Assembly: GCA_017607445.1 (NCBI GenBank) | Contig: JAEVHH010000002.1 | Span: forward strand, 7,656,001 to 7,720,000 | Reading direction: 5' to 3' | DNA length: 64,000 nucleotides | DNA from: Histoplasma ohiense | Taxonomy: Eukaryota > Ascomycota > Eurotiomycetes > Onygenales > Ajellomycetaceae | Shown here: piece after piece, positions 35,337 through 45,684 of the stretch | Position numbering within the stretch: position 1 is the stretch's first letter | How the letters are laid out: each line of letters starts with the position of its first letter | Position numbers and translations under genes: made by a program | The notes under the pieces: generated by a model | What the model was told of the DNA's origin: nothing | What the model saw: only the letters and a program-made list of their open reading frames with translations | Database searches by the model: none

Positions 35337-36080
35337 GGAGCCAGCTCGGGAGTAACGCATTATATCGCCCTGATTTTTGATTATCCGTATCCACAACAAA
35401 TATCAGAATGCCACCAAAAGCATTTGGAATCTCAATTCACAGTGAGTTGCTCTGGTCAATAAATGTAGAATACATCATTTATCCTATACTCAATTGAAGA
35501 GGTGATTCTAGGCCCACATGTGGGATTCTGTGACATCCCGAGAAAGATAAGTTATCGTCTAAGCGCATATGATATATTAATTCCGAATATCACAAGCATA
35601 TCTTGCAAGTTAATTGCTGTTATTGGATCGATATAGCGAAATGTAAATATGTCGATGTTGTGGGGCCATTTCCGAATACACTCCCATGTGTTGCTCATCC
35701 CATATCACTGGCTTTAGTTAGCGTGAACAGATATCACTTTTCGAAATAACACACTCGACGGCAACAGATCGGCTGAAATAGTTGCGAATTAAAGGTGAAA
35801 ACTTCAGTGTTGTTATAGATAGACTGCATGCATGTAAGAAAGACGACGGATTTCCCCAATTCCATATCCCCATATCATATCAGACTCCGGAAGAACAAAA
35901 AAGCTTTCGAGGGGACTAAAATAACGAAAGGCGCAGACGTAGAAAAGGAGCTAAAGGTTAACTCCGAAACGAACAAAATCAACAATACGCAATCGCGAGA
36001 AAAACGCAAATATGCGTTGACCTCCACGCCTGGGATTGAAAGGTCAAGCAGCAAACCACTCAGCCAGCTTATACCATGTC

Positions 36081-36477
36081 CTACGACATCAAGTCGTCAA
36101 TATATGCCTTCTCATTCGCAATGCCCTTCGCCTCATCCTTCAGCAGCACAGCAAGGACCTCGATGGGTGGATTCAGGTTGAGCATCTGCGCTCGCCTCCA
36201 GCGCTTTAGTCGTGCAATCCCGATACAGGGCTATGTGTTTGTATTTGTCCCAGTTAGTCGAATTTGCGCAGGACGTCGAAAATCCTCTGGGTTGAGATTA
36301 TGTGTTATAACGTACCCCATATTGATTAGACAGATCAAAATGTCGTAGGATCTTCTCGTGAACCGTCAGGTGCTCTTGATGTACTATCATGGCAGTGGCA
36401 GGCAGGTCATTATTTAGCATTCTTCCAATGCACAGCTAGATAGATCTAGAAAATGCAGGAGGCCAAAAAAACAAAAC

Positions 36478-36514
<37 letters not shown>

Positions 36515-36981
36515 CCAAAAAACGAAATGGAGCAAAACTCACCCCTCGGCGCAAGCCTCCCCGCCTCCTCGTTCTCCCAATATTTCCTTATATCCTCCTC
36601 CGTCAGCTCCTCCGCCCGCCTATCCTCCTCGGATTTCCGCAGCCGTAATTCAACCCTCGCCTGCTCAGCAATGATATTTTCACTCCGCGACGATGACGCA
36701 ACGGGCTTTTGCTCCGACTCGATCTCAGCGGGACACTGGACATTGGCTTTAGGAGATGGTGGTTCAACATCGGGAGAGGTTACGGATACCGGTGATACTG
36801 AACCAGATGCGCCCCGCCGGCGAAGCTCTCCGGCTGGAGAGCTGACATCTGTCGTTTTCTTACCCTTTTTGCCGGCGAGTGATGAAGAGATTGTTGTGGG
36901 CTTGGAGACTTTGTGTTGAGCGCCGAAGGAGAGGGTGGATTGGTTTGAGTTGCCGGAGCGGCGGCGGGTGGTTGCTGGCAT
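36081..36981 (-). CDS. cdm1: DNA polymerase delta small subunit (POLD4/Cdm1)
   Basis: Exons 36981-36543, 36383-36316 and 36230-36081 encode 218 residues (phases 1 and 0). The N-terminus PATTRRRSGNSNQSTLSFG has a basic patch and a degenerate PCNA-binding (PIP-like) motif QSTLSF. A Ser-rich linker follows, then the family core: DIRKYWENEEAGRLAPRV, HEKILRHFDLSNQYG, PCIGIARLKRWRRAQMLNL and PPIEVLAVLLKDE. The protein is an accessory subunit of the replicative polymerase delta in the nucleus. The first intron (159 bp) holds a run of 34 A on the plus strand (36479-36512), so T in the transcript, just after the donor. Length is typical for filamentous fungi and longer than human POLD4 (107) because of the linker. 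Confidence 0.9.
36479..36512. repeat. 34-A homopolymer in a cdm1 intron
   Basis: Uninterrupted A-run on the plus strand, within the first intron of the POLD4 homologue. Confidence 0.9.
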
Positions 36982-37419
36982 TGTAAATATGTGTATATCA
37001 GTGTATTCATATATAATTTAAATTACATGAAACGACTCTACGGTGATAGGTGGAATTGAGGGATTGTGGGAAATAGTTAGGATATATTGTCCTGACTCCA
37101 ATGGATGTCTTCTGTCGAACTCTTGTTTTCGGGGGAGCAAATGTTGGTTGCAGCCTAGCGGGCTCGTATCCATTGCCGTCTGGCTGGTTGCACGGGCAAC
37201 CAGCCCAACTCCTATTAAACAAGGCCCACCCCACGCATTCAGATGCTACGCATACTACTAGTATCAATGAAAAACTCGCTCCAAGAAACTGGAACGATGA
37301 GATACAGAGTGTTACTGTACGGAAACCCCGAAAATCATATCCATATGTTGCTTGCGATCTGATAACATTGCTCTAACTAATGGTTATGACGCCACCAGCC
37401 TCTGTACCAGCTCTACCCC
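36982..37419. promoter_or_regulatory. spacer: cdm1 promoter and amidase 3' flank
   Basis: 438 bp between two minus-strand genes in tandem. It must hold the cdm1 promoter. I see no further gene. Confidence 0.4.
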
Positions 37420-38998
37420 TTACTTATATCCAGGCACATCAGTATTCTTCAGGACATGTGCCACAACTTCAACCATCTCAACCACCTTCTCCTCCTCCAG
37501 TCTCTTCCCGACCAGTTGCAGTGAAACAGGGGCTCCATGGTAGAACTCAGGATCATAATCCGCCTGTATCATTTCATCTCTTGAATTCAGCGGTACCCAG
37601 CCCTCACCGCGTGGATGATCGATCGACTTGTCTGCATAAGTTACCGGGAATGTACAAGCGCAATAATCTACATGGTTATTAGCTACTTTTCCTGATACTG
37701 TATCTTTCTTAGGAGAAAAAGGGGAGATCCCAAGTTCTCCGCTTACCCAGCAAATTCACGAATCCAGTATAACCGATATAGTCCACCGACTCCCCCTGAC
37801 CTAGACGGGGCGCACCTGAGGGGGCAACTGGGGCAATTATAGCATCAATGGGCCCGCTCGAATCTGTCCTCGTTGCCATCCACCGGTCGAGGAAATCCTT
37901 TTGGAGCTGGTTTCGCTCCACGATCATCCGCCGCAATTTCGCGGGATCTAACTTTTCAGTCTTGTTCTTGTATGCGTTGAAAGCCCGCTCCATGGAGCCG
38001 AACAGTGGCTCCTTGTATTCTTCTAATAATGGCATGATAGCATCAGATCCTAATTCATCAAAGGATTCGTTGAGCAGTGAAACGATCTCCCTGTGGCCAA
38101 TTGGTTCCCTGGAGCAGAGAGTCGTTAGCTTTGGCGTGCCAGTGACAATGCTAGGTATACGTGTACCAAAGCCACTCACCAGGTTATCACATCATGTCCC
38201 GCAGCCTTCAAGGCGTTGATAACGGTCGTCAACGCCCGCTCTACGGGTGGATGGCAAGTTATCACGCCGTCACTAGGTCCAAGGATACCAAATCGTAGCT
38301 TACGCCCCTTTGGCTGAATAACGTCCTTTCGCCATGGCATGGGTATGATCTTCGGGTCCAGGTTCCAGGGCGCAGCGGTCTCGGAGAGAACCGATTCACA
38401 AAACAACTTGACGGCGCCGAGTGAACTGGACATCGGCCCGCAGACAGCATATACGAAGTCCTGGCCTGCTATACTAGGCCTACCTCCTAAAGTCGAGAAG
38501 CGTCCGAATGATGGCTTGAGGCCATAGAGCTGGCAGAAAGCGCTTGGGATGCGGATGCTACCGGCAATATCCGTTCCAACGCCCAACGGTGACGCTTTCA
38601 TTGCGAGAAGAGCTCCCTCACCACCACTGGATCCTCCTGGAGTTAGCCCCTTGTGGATAGGGTTTCTGGTTTCGCCCCAGACCCGATTAGTAGTTTCTCC
38701 CATCATCATAGCTGTGGGGACGTTGGTTTTCACGTAAAAGACTGCACCCAGGTCTCGAAGCATGGTTACGAGGACGGAGTCCTTCTCGGTGGGAACGTTC
38801 GCATGCACCGCCATACCGATTGATGATGGATGAGGACAAGTGACAAAATTGTCTTTCAGAGATAGCGGCAAACCGTGGAGTGGTCCTATGACAGACCCTG
38901 TGCGTTCCAGGTATTCATCGAGATACTTTGCCCTCTCCAGGCCTTCATTGAACAGGACTTCCGTTACACAGTTCGTCTAAGAATAGGATATTAGTATT

Positions 38999-39033
<35 letters not shown>

Positions 39034-39341
39034 AAGGGTAAAGCTTATCGCTGGGATGATCAACGTACAAGTTTTTGCGCAATCACAGTCGCCCGGCAGA
39101 ATGCATTTGTTACATCGACAGAGGTCAACTTTCTCTCTCTTATCTTTTGCAGAAGGGTTTCGGCATCGAAATCGATGATTTCTAGTTCCTCCGGTGAAAG
39201 GAGTCCCGAGGTTTTTGGGAACGATCTCAGGTCCTGAGGGAGGCTGTCCTCTGCAATATCAGTGAGCGGGAAGAAGGCAGACAGCGAGTCATTTCGCCGT
39301 TTCTGCACGATAGCTGAGATTTCCTTATATGTTTGGCCCAT
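37420..39341 (-). CDS. amidase signature family enzyme (acetamidase/FAAH-like)
   Basis: Four exons: 39341-39069, 38976-38180, 38108-37747 and 37667-37420, encoding 559 residues (phases 0, 2 and 1). The start is MGQTYKEIS; the frame is open a few codons upstream but only with TTG. The Ser-cisSer-Lys triad is visible: Lys132 in LPLSLKDNF, cis-Ser near 207 in PGGSSGGEG, and nucleophile Ser near 231 in GTDIAGSIRIPS. The family hydrolyses amides to acid and ammonia; fungal members of this length include acetamidase and general amidases, and substrate cannot be read from sequence. The end, GAPVSLQLVGKRLEEEKVVE, is the usual family finish. The first intron holds a run of 32 T (plus strand). Probably cytosolic, as no signal is seen. 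Confidence 0.92.
39000..39031. repeat. 32-T homopolymer in an amidase intron
   Basis: Uninterrupted T-run on the plus strand inside the 92-bp first intron of the amidase gene. Confidence 0.9.
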
Positions 39342-40385
39342 TTTTGGTTCCAACGAAATCCAGTAGTTAGTTACTTAGTAGTTAACGCGGGATGAAATAT
39401 GTTTCTTATCAAGCAGACAAGCCACGTCCTTTTGTATATAAAGATTGGCGGAAAGGGACTGAGGGGCAATTGGTGGGTGGGACAGGTAGCAAGACTTGCT
39501 CGGATGACCAGCTGCAGAACGTGGCGCAATCTTTTCGGGATTGTATTGTATAAGTCTCTCGAATGAGCGTTGCTGGATAGAAGCCGAAATCATTACCGCA
39601 ATATAGGATCTAAAATAACCTCGGGCATGGCACAACCAAGATCATTCTAAGGAAAAACTTCGGGATCAGTTCCAAGGCAAAATGCCGATTCGACACCAGG
39701 ATTGAGGAAACAAGGCGAGAAACTTACTCTGAGCGGATCAGAACCACGGGACGGCAGAGGTTATTCTTCTTATATTTACGCAATCAAACTTAAATATCCA
39801 TGATGCTGCGGGAATCATAGCGCTGGACATATCTGCATCAAGCTTGATGGCGGAGAAACGCATATTCCTTGCAACTATTGTTGTATTTAGTTCCACATTT
39901 AGTTCCACAGAGAAAGCATGCTATAAAAAATTGCGTATAAGGCGTAGAACAAGGCTGCGAGAGATGCAGATGCACGCTGCATAGGGTAACAAGATGTCTG
40001 GGCTCCAATGTGGTCATTTATATCGTTTCCTGGTTGAATGAATGAAATTATCCTTGGGAGATTCCGCGTAGTTATTAACTAACTAGTTAACTATTTAATT
40101 TACCATACATTTTGCCAGTGGAACAAGCAATTAACTAGTGGTTATATACTAGGATTGATGGAGGTGGAAGGTGGTTCATAGTAAATGTTTTTATAGGCGT
40201 GGTCACGTGGTTTTCTAGCGGGATGCGAGTTGCGGAACAACTTCCACTCAACATCACATCATAGCATATGGAGTAACTACTGCGAAAATAGTTACCTTAG
40301 ACCACTGGAAGGTTAGACTGATACCAGCAAGCATGTTATCTTAAATTCATCCCATACGCACCCACAACTCCCCTCATCCGCCGTC
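39342..40385. promoter_or_regulatory. divergent promoter region of the amidase and ORC6
   Basis: 1044-bp spacer between two diverging start codons. CACGTG at 40204-40209 lies about 180 bp upstream of ORC6. AT-rich with TAGTTAACTA-like motifs near 40080-40100. No gene is seen. Confidence 0.45.
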
Positions 40386-41876
40386 ATGAGCAACAAATCC
40401 CTGGAGCAAGCTCTTGCGAACCTTCTTCCCACCCATGCCGAAGCTCTCCCCCCGGAGCTCGTCAAACACGCCGCAAGCCTCCTCGCACAGTCACGCACGT
40501 ATGGAAGTAGTTTGAAGCCCGAAGAAGAAATTGCTAGGCCGTATGTTTGCGCGGAGATTGCTTGCAAACGGTGGGTTGATTTTTTTTCTTTTTTCCCCTT
40601 CAAATCTAAACGAAATTCCGCAAACCATATATCATCAATCACTAGCTAATTAAGCGGGCATTACAATCAATATCTCTTGTTTAGATTAAGAAAGTCTCTC
40701 AAACTTCCCTCTCCCCTGGGCAGACCCCCATGCCCACCCCGCGTATACAAGAAGATATACACATACCTCGAGCAGGCGTTACTGAAATCCTCAAAAACCA
40801 CTTCCTCTGCACCAAATACCCCAAAGAAACCCATAGGCACATCCTCATCTCTGCGGATACCGTCGAAAAATAATTCTCCAGCTGTAACGACTGCACCGAA
40901 TGGCTCACCTCTCAAGCGCCCTCTTCCTACAACGCCGCCTCAGAGAGCAGCGAGAGATCATAATAGGGCAAAGGTAGCCCTACGCGGAAAGGGTTCCAAT
41001 GGCATTTCCAGCCACAGTTCAGTGAAAGATGCCCCATCGTGGACAATGCCACTTATTCGACGGATATGTAAAACATCAGCCACGCCTACAGCTAGCTCAG
41101 CATCCCCCACGCGCCCTTCATTTTCGACCGGTTTGCCGCCACATATCTTCGCGGGGGTCTCCTCGATTCTCTCGTATATTTCTGAAACGGAACCGCAGCG
41201 AGGTAAAAATCAAACGCAATTCCTCTCCCCGCTTATCGCGTCAACGAAAACGACAGCCGGAATGCACGAACCTGGCTCCAATGATGACAAAATTTACAGA
41301 GATAGAATCACTACATTGATTGTGGCTGTATATTTTGTCGTACTCACTCGTATGCATCGGGGTATTGCACATTCCTCAACCTCCTCAACCCTTCCACCAG
41401 CTGAGAACTGGGATGTGGATACGTATATGGAAATGGCTGCTGCAGCGCTGACGGTTGTCGGTCTGGAAGGGAAAACATATGTTAACGACGTGGATGTGTG
41501 GCTATCTATTATTATGAAGCAGAACTGGACGGTGGGAACGGAGTGGTTTGACAACATACCCAGTCCCTCGAAAGGCGGCGAAGGCGTGAAAGGGAATCGG
41601 GGCGAGGAATTGGCAAAAAGAGCGGGAAATGGAAATGACGACGACGACGATGAAATTGTTAGCCCTCAAAAAAGGAGGGTAATCCGGCGGCAAAATCAGC
41701 GGCGAAGTGAAAATCGGGATGCGAAGGCACAGGGTGGTTTGCAGCCTGGCCTAGGCACCATGATGCAGGATCGTCTCAATTGGTTGAGCGAGGATATGAG
41801 GGAAGACTATCTAGAGTGGAAAGAAGGGGTTATGAAGAAGATACGTGCTATTGAACAAGGGATGGCTGTTTCATAG
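40386..41876 (+). CDS. ORC6: origin recognition complex subunit 6
   Basis: Exons 40386-40570 and 40685-41876 join in phase 2 (donor GTGGGT, acceptor TTTAG), giving 458 residues. The N-terminus has the TFIIB-like helical Orc6 domain: LEQALANLLPTHAEALPPEL, AEIACKRLRKSLKLPSPLGR and PPCPPRVYKKIYTYLEQAL, each conserved. A long Ser/Pro-rich linker follows with several minimal CDK consensus sites (TPKK, SPTR, SPSK, SPQK). The second TFIIB-like part appears later (TMEMAAAALTVVGLEGKTY-like region around residue 260), and the C-terminus EWKEGVMKKIRAIEQ resembles the Orc3-binding helix. Orc6 belongs to the nuclear origin-licensing complex. Length is near that of budding yeast Orc6 (435). Confidence 0.85.
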
Positions 41877-42237
41877 AAGAAGCCTTATTCAGGCAGTTTG
41901 TGGGGGGATTTTTTTTCAAATATGACGTAAATGTATAGATATGATACCCCCTTCCCGGCTTTCTTAACTGGCGTAAATGTTTAGGAACACATTATTATAT
42001 AGATAAATGCATATGGTTCTCGGCATCAATAATCTGTACTACATCTAGCAGGAGCTGTTAGGAAGCCACGTAACGCCCTCTTTGATCCAATCATGTCATC
42101 CACAAACCGCGAATCCAATCCCAGAAACCGAAGAAACGCCAAAGGACTTTGGGAATTAAAATAAAAAGGTAGGCATGGCACGATTCTCGCCACATGGAAA
42201 ACAAAGCCAAGTCTTTTCCTGGCGAGCACCTGGAAAA
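41877..42237. other. convergent spacer of ORC6 and QNG1
   Basis: 361 bp between two stops. No gene seen; it presumably contains both 3' UTRs. Confidence 0.4.
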
Positions 42238-43764
42238 TCAGTACCAAATGCTCCTTGTCCGATGGTGTGGGATAGTCTCCTTCCCTTCCCCTTCCATCTC
42301 CTTTATCGAATCATACAGCATGAAATCAATCAACACCGCATTAATACCCAATGGATACGCCTCATTTTTCTCTTCTTTTTCCTCCTCCGCCTCCCCTTTC
42401 TCATCATCCCCCACATCCCCCTCACTTCCTGCACCCCTCACAGAAACAGATCCCGACGCCGCCACAGACCCGGACGCCGTCATGAGCTGCGGCGTCAGCT
42501 CCGCATACATACCCGGTCGTGCCATTTTGGCATGCCGCTTCTCAATCTCGCGGCGGATCAGCTCGATGCACCAGATGCTCGTGCCGCGTAGCTCGGTTTC
42601 CCATCTGTGTCCACTTGGCAGTAGTTTGCGCTGGCGGATGTGCGTTTCTAGCGGTGGGGAATATAGCAGGCAGCCGAGGGTGTGTAGCATTTGGGGGATT
42701 CGGTAATCTTGAACAATAGCATTACCTTAAGTATGAAAATTATGAGGAAAGTGGAGATGCAAAACAGGGAAGTTATATATATATAAGCATACCTGCGAAC
42801 ATTGTGAGTTTATCAATATCATGGAATTTCCCGTAGGATTTGCCACGGAAACAGGCCCAGAGGTCTGCGACCAGGATCTGGGCTCGCTTGTAGAAGCGCA
42901 CTTCCTTCCCCTCGAACCGCGTCCTGTCTCTGAAGCAGGGGAAGTTATCTGCAATCAGATTTACGAGTACTGCGGCGGAGCCGTTGGCTTCTTCAATGCA
43001 GGATGTGAAGCTACAGCGGTATTTCTGGAGGGCGGAAATTAGGCTGATATCCCAAATAAGAAAAGGGCGAATAGTTGCGCAGGTATGAATACTCTGAACA
43101 CTCACATCATAGAGAATTTTCCCGGCCTCACGAAGACAATCTAGCCGTTCTTGGAACATGGGGATTTCCTCATCCGTTGCAGACCGGAAGACATGGAGCA
43201 AAACTTCCTCTGTACATTCGTCTTCATTCTGCCAGAAATCCGAGCTCGTGATTGGGATCTCTGATAGTCTCAGCTACATGTCCTGAATACGCATATCAAA
43301 ATTGTTACAGCAGAAAAAAGGAGGGATGAAAAGTTGCCCATACCTTCATCGAGAGCTCTCTGCAACGCAGCCACCAGACTCCAATATCCCTTCCATCTAT
43401 TCCCTCGATACTCGATGGCAAACTGCTTCGCCTCATCCGCCTCATCCGACCAGAAGCTGAAATTTAACAAATCCATCGTGAAGATGAAATCAACCGTGTT
43501 TGCATCCTTGGACTGCGGGTGCAGTTCATGCTCTGCCCACTTCTTCGTGGAATACCTCTTCTTCTGCATCAGCTGCCAGATGGTCTCTGCTGCGGCCTTG
43601 GTTTTGAAAGGGTCTAAGGCCACATCGACGGAGTTGTCGAAGACATGTTGGGCGCTTGCAAGGACTTTTGTATCGAAGGAAGACCCTGATTTTGCTTGGC
43701 GGCCGAGTCCGAGGGACTGACGGAGCAACTCCAGCAGCTCCGGGTCTGCTTCGTCGTCCGACAT
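42238..43764 (-). CDS. QNG1: queuosine salvage enzyme (DUF2419, Qng1-like)
   Basis: Four exons: 43764-43344, 43260-43106, 43024-42793 and 42707-42238, encoding 425 residues (phases 1, 0 and 1). The family hydrolyses queuosine 5'-phosphate to release queuine, the base inserted at position 34 of certain tRNAs. Conserved stretches seen: FIFTMDLLNFSFWSD, EYRGNRWKGYWSLVAAL, ITSSDFWQNEDE, FYKRAQILVADLW, FHDIDKLTMFADYRIPQML, LELI-type IWCIELIRREIEK and the C-terminal NAVLIDFMLYD. An acidic low-complexity insert (GDVGDDEKGEAEEEKEEKNE) sits about 40 residues from the end. The acceptor of exon 2 was chosen because it alone keeps the conserved IPITSSDFW in frame. Confidence 0.9.
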
Positions 43765-45684
43765 GCTGCTGATTTCTTGTGGTTTCTTTTATGTCTACCG
43801 GGCCACCTTTGTCGGTAATCCTAGGTGCTAGTATTTTCCACAATGGCAAGGAAATCGGAAAACAAACAGATCTGGAAAACGAAATTTCTGTCTACGTCTT
43901 TGATGTCATCAGGAATACTGTCTGATAAATGTAGTGTTCCTGTATGTGGTCTTCCCCGGGATAGACCGCCGTTTCAGTGAGGGGCATTTAATACTGCGCT
44001 GCTACAGCACAGAAGAAGGGAAAGAATTGGTCTCACGAACTTGAAAAACCATAAAAAAGTACAAGTGTGTGAATTGATAAATGCAGCGATTCTCGAACCT
44101 GGTACAATATTATCAATGCCAATATCAAATTGAGAATGTAGAAAGCTCGTTGAACCCACATAGACACAATTGGATATTACATAAGGGACACCAGAGTAGC
44201 CACCATACCGTAACTAGTTAGTCCGATGTAGTGTGGATCAAGTACCTCTTGTGGATCTTTTCAAACATTTGCATCCTGTAGAAATTGAGCATCATGGAGT
44301 GCGAATCAAAACTCCCGCGACTGATTCTCCTCTCGTATGTTCTTGAAAGTTTGCTGATGTTAGGTGCCTCCTGAACGTCCGACTCTATTCCTGCAGCATG
44401 CTGACTCTGTAGGGGGCGGTCGAACACAGCATCCGTATTCACACAACGGCGAACTGACCATGCTTGTGCGAATGAGAAATGTTTCCTTCTAGCCTAGTGG
44501 GAAATGCCTTCAGGTTGATAGGAGCCTGCTGAGGTAGAGCCTCCTACGAACAAGTTGGCGCCATGGACATATCTTATTGAGATTCAACATCAGGCGGGTC
44601 CTTATATGAGCGTGAATGCGTCCAGTTCCCGGCGCTTGGAACACCAATGAGTGTCCAAGAAGTCGACTACGAGATTGCGATTATGTACAGTACATGTACA
44701 TTGTGAACGACTTATCAACCACGATCCCTCAATGACTGAGAAGTGGACAAATCATCTCAATAACTCCTGCTCGTATTGGAAGTCGTAACCCACCCATCTT
44801 CCGCTGGATTCAACCCTTCGGGCGGCTGGCATCTATACAGCTCGTCTTCCGGATAACAATAACTCGCTGTGCCCTAGGAATACTGATAGCCATTGTCATT
44901 TCTGATCTTAAACAACCCAGGGATACTTTCAAACAGTTCAAAATAATGTTCGATCCACACATTGATGCTTCAAATGAAGCAAAACAATCTTCTCATGAGA
45001 CAGAAACACTTATATCCTGTAATGGCCAAACGCCGGATGAGGTGCCAGTGGAGTTTATACGAGGAAAGTATATATTATTTCCTTACGTAGATCGTACCGT
45101 CCTGGTGAATTTATGGTACTGACCAACTGCCACATTATGTTGACGATCCTAGTAGCTTTTTGTCCTTTTAAATCCTGTCGCCATGTAGTAAATAATTAGA
45201 GAGTATGAGAATTGCTTCAGCAAAGAAGAAATAAAAGGAAACAAAGAAGGAAGACATTAAAAGATATTTTGACATTGATACCCACGTTGTAAGCTGCATG
45301 ATGCATCAGGTGAATTGGAGATGGGATCCAATAACAGGGATAAAAGAGAGCTCAAAGAGGGACCGCAGAGAAATGTGTTGAAGTGAATGGATATATCCCT
45401 GCTGTGTTCTAAATATATTATATGTTCTGTTGTAACTGGGTTTCATGTTTTTGGTTCTGATGTCACCTCCCGCCGCTCGTATCAAACTCTGCCAAGGCTA
45501 GCTTTAAATATCCTTCACGAAGTCTCATTTCGACTTCTGAACAAATGATTTGAATCTGACCTGCCAACCACTCCAAATCTCCTATCGCCCGTCATTTTGG
45601 CGTTTGATTCCTATAGGACATCCATAACTATCATTTCCCATCACGACATCTCCCAGATCGCATGGAAGTTCTTCCACCCCAAGC
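43765..45684. other. intergenic region, promoters of QNG1 and UBA2
   Basis: 1.9 kb between diverging genes. A 74-codon minus frame at 44218-44442 (ending LNFYRMQMFEKIHKRYL) has some protein-like character, but no upstream exon or family could be found. The palindrome ATGTACAGTACAT lies at 44683-44695. The rest is AT-rich non-coding sequence. Confidence 0.4.
44683..44695. repeat. 13-bp perfect palindrome ATGTACAGTACAT (second copy)
   Basis: Identical to 35324-35336 and extended here by GTACA on the right. Confidence 0.8.

Larger units (their letters stand above)
31143..36080. other. 4.9-kb gene-poor region
   Basis: No gene is supported. Seen: a run of 21 A at 31269-31289 followed by two ACTGAAAAAG copies in the CFEM promoter, GGAATTT-type direct repeats near 31497-31522, near-palindromic GTACTGTGCATGTACAGTAC at 32383-32402, an AG/TG microsatellite around 34080-34106, and the perfect palindrome ATGTACAGTACAT at 35324-35336. 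Frames of up to 111 codons occur on both strands with no domain. It may hold decayed mobile DNA, but I see no coding remnant. Confidence 0.4.

Noticed and set aside
24745..36080. Search for transposon coding remnants (reverse transcriptase, transposase)
   Set aside because: No frame with a recognisable RT, integrase or DDE motif was seen by eye; a mobile-element origin of this stretch therefore remains only a possibility.
44218..44442. 74-codon minus frame ending LNFYRMQMFEKIHKRYL
   Set aside because: Protein-like in parts, but no second exon, start context or recognised family; kept out of the gene list.
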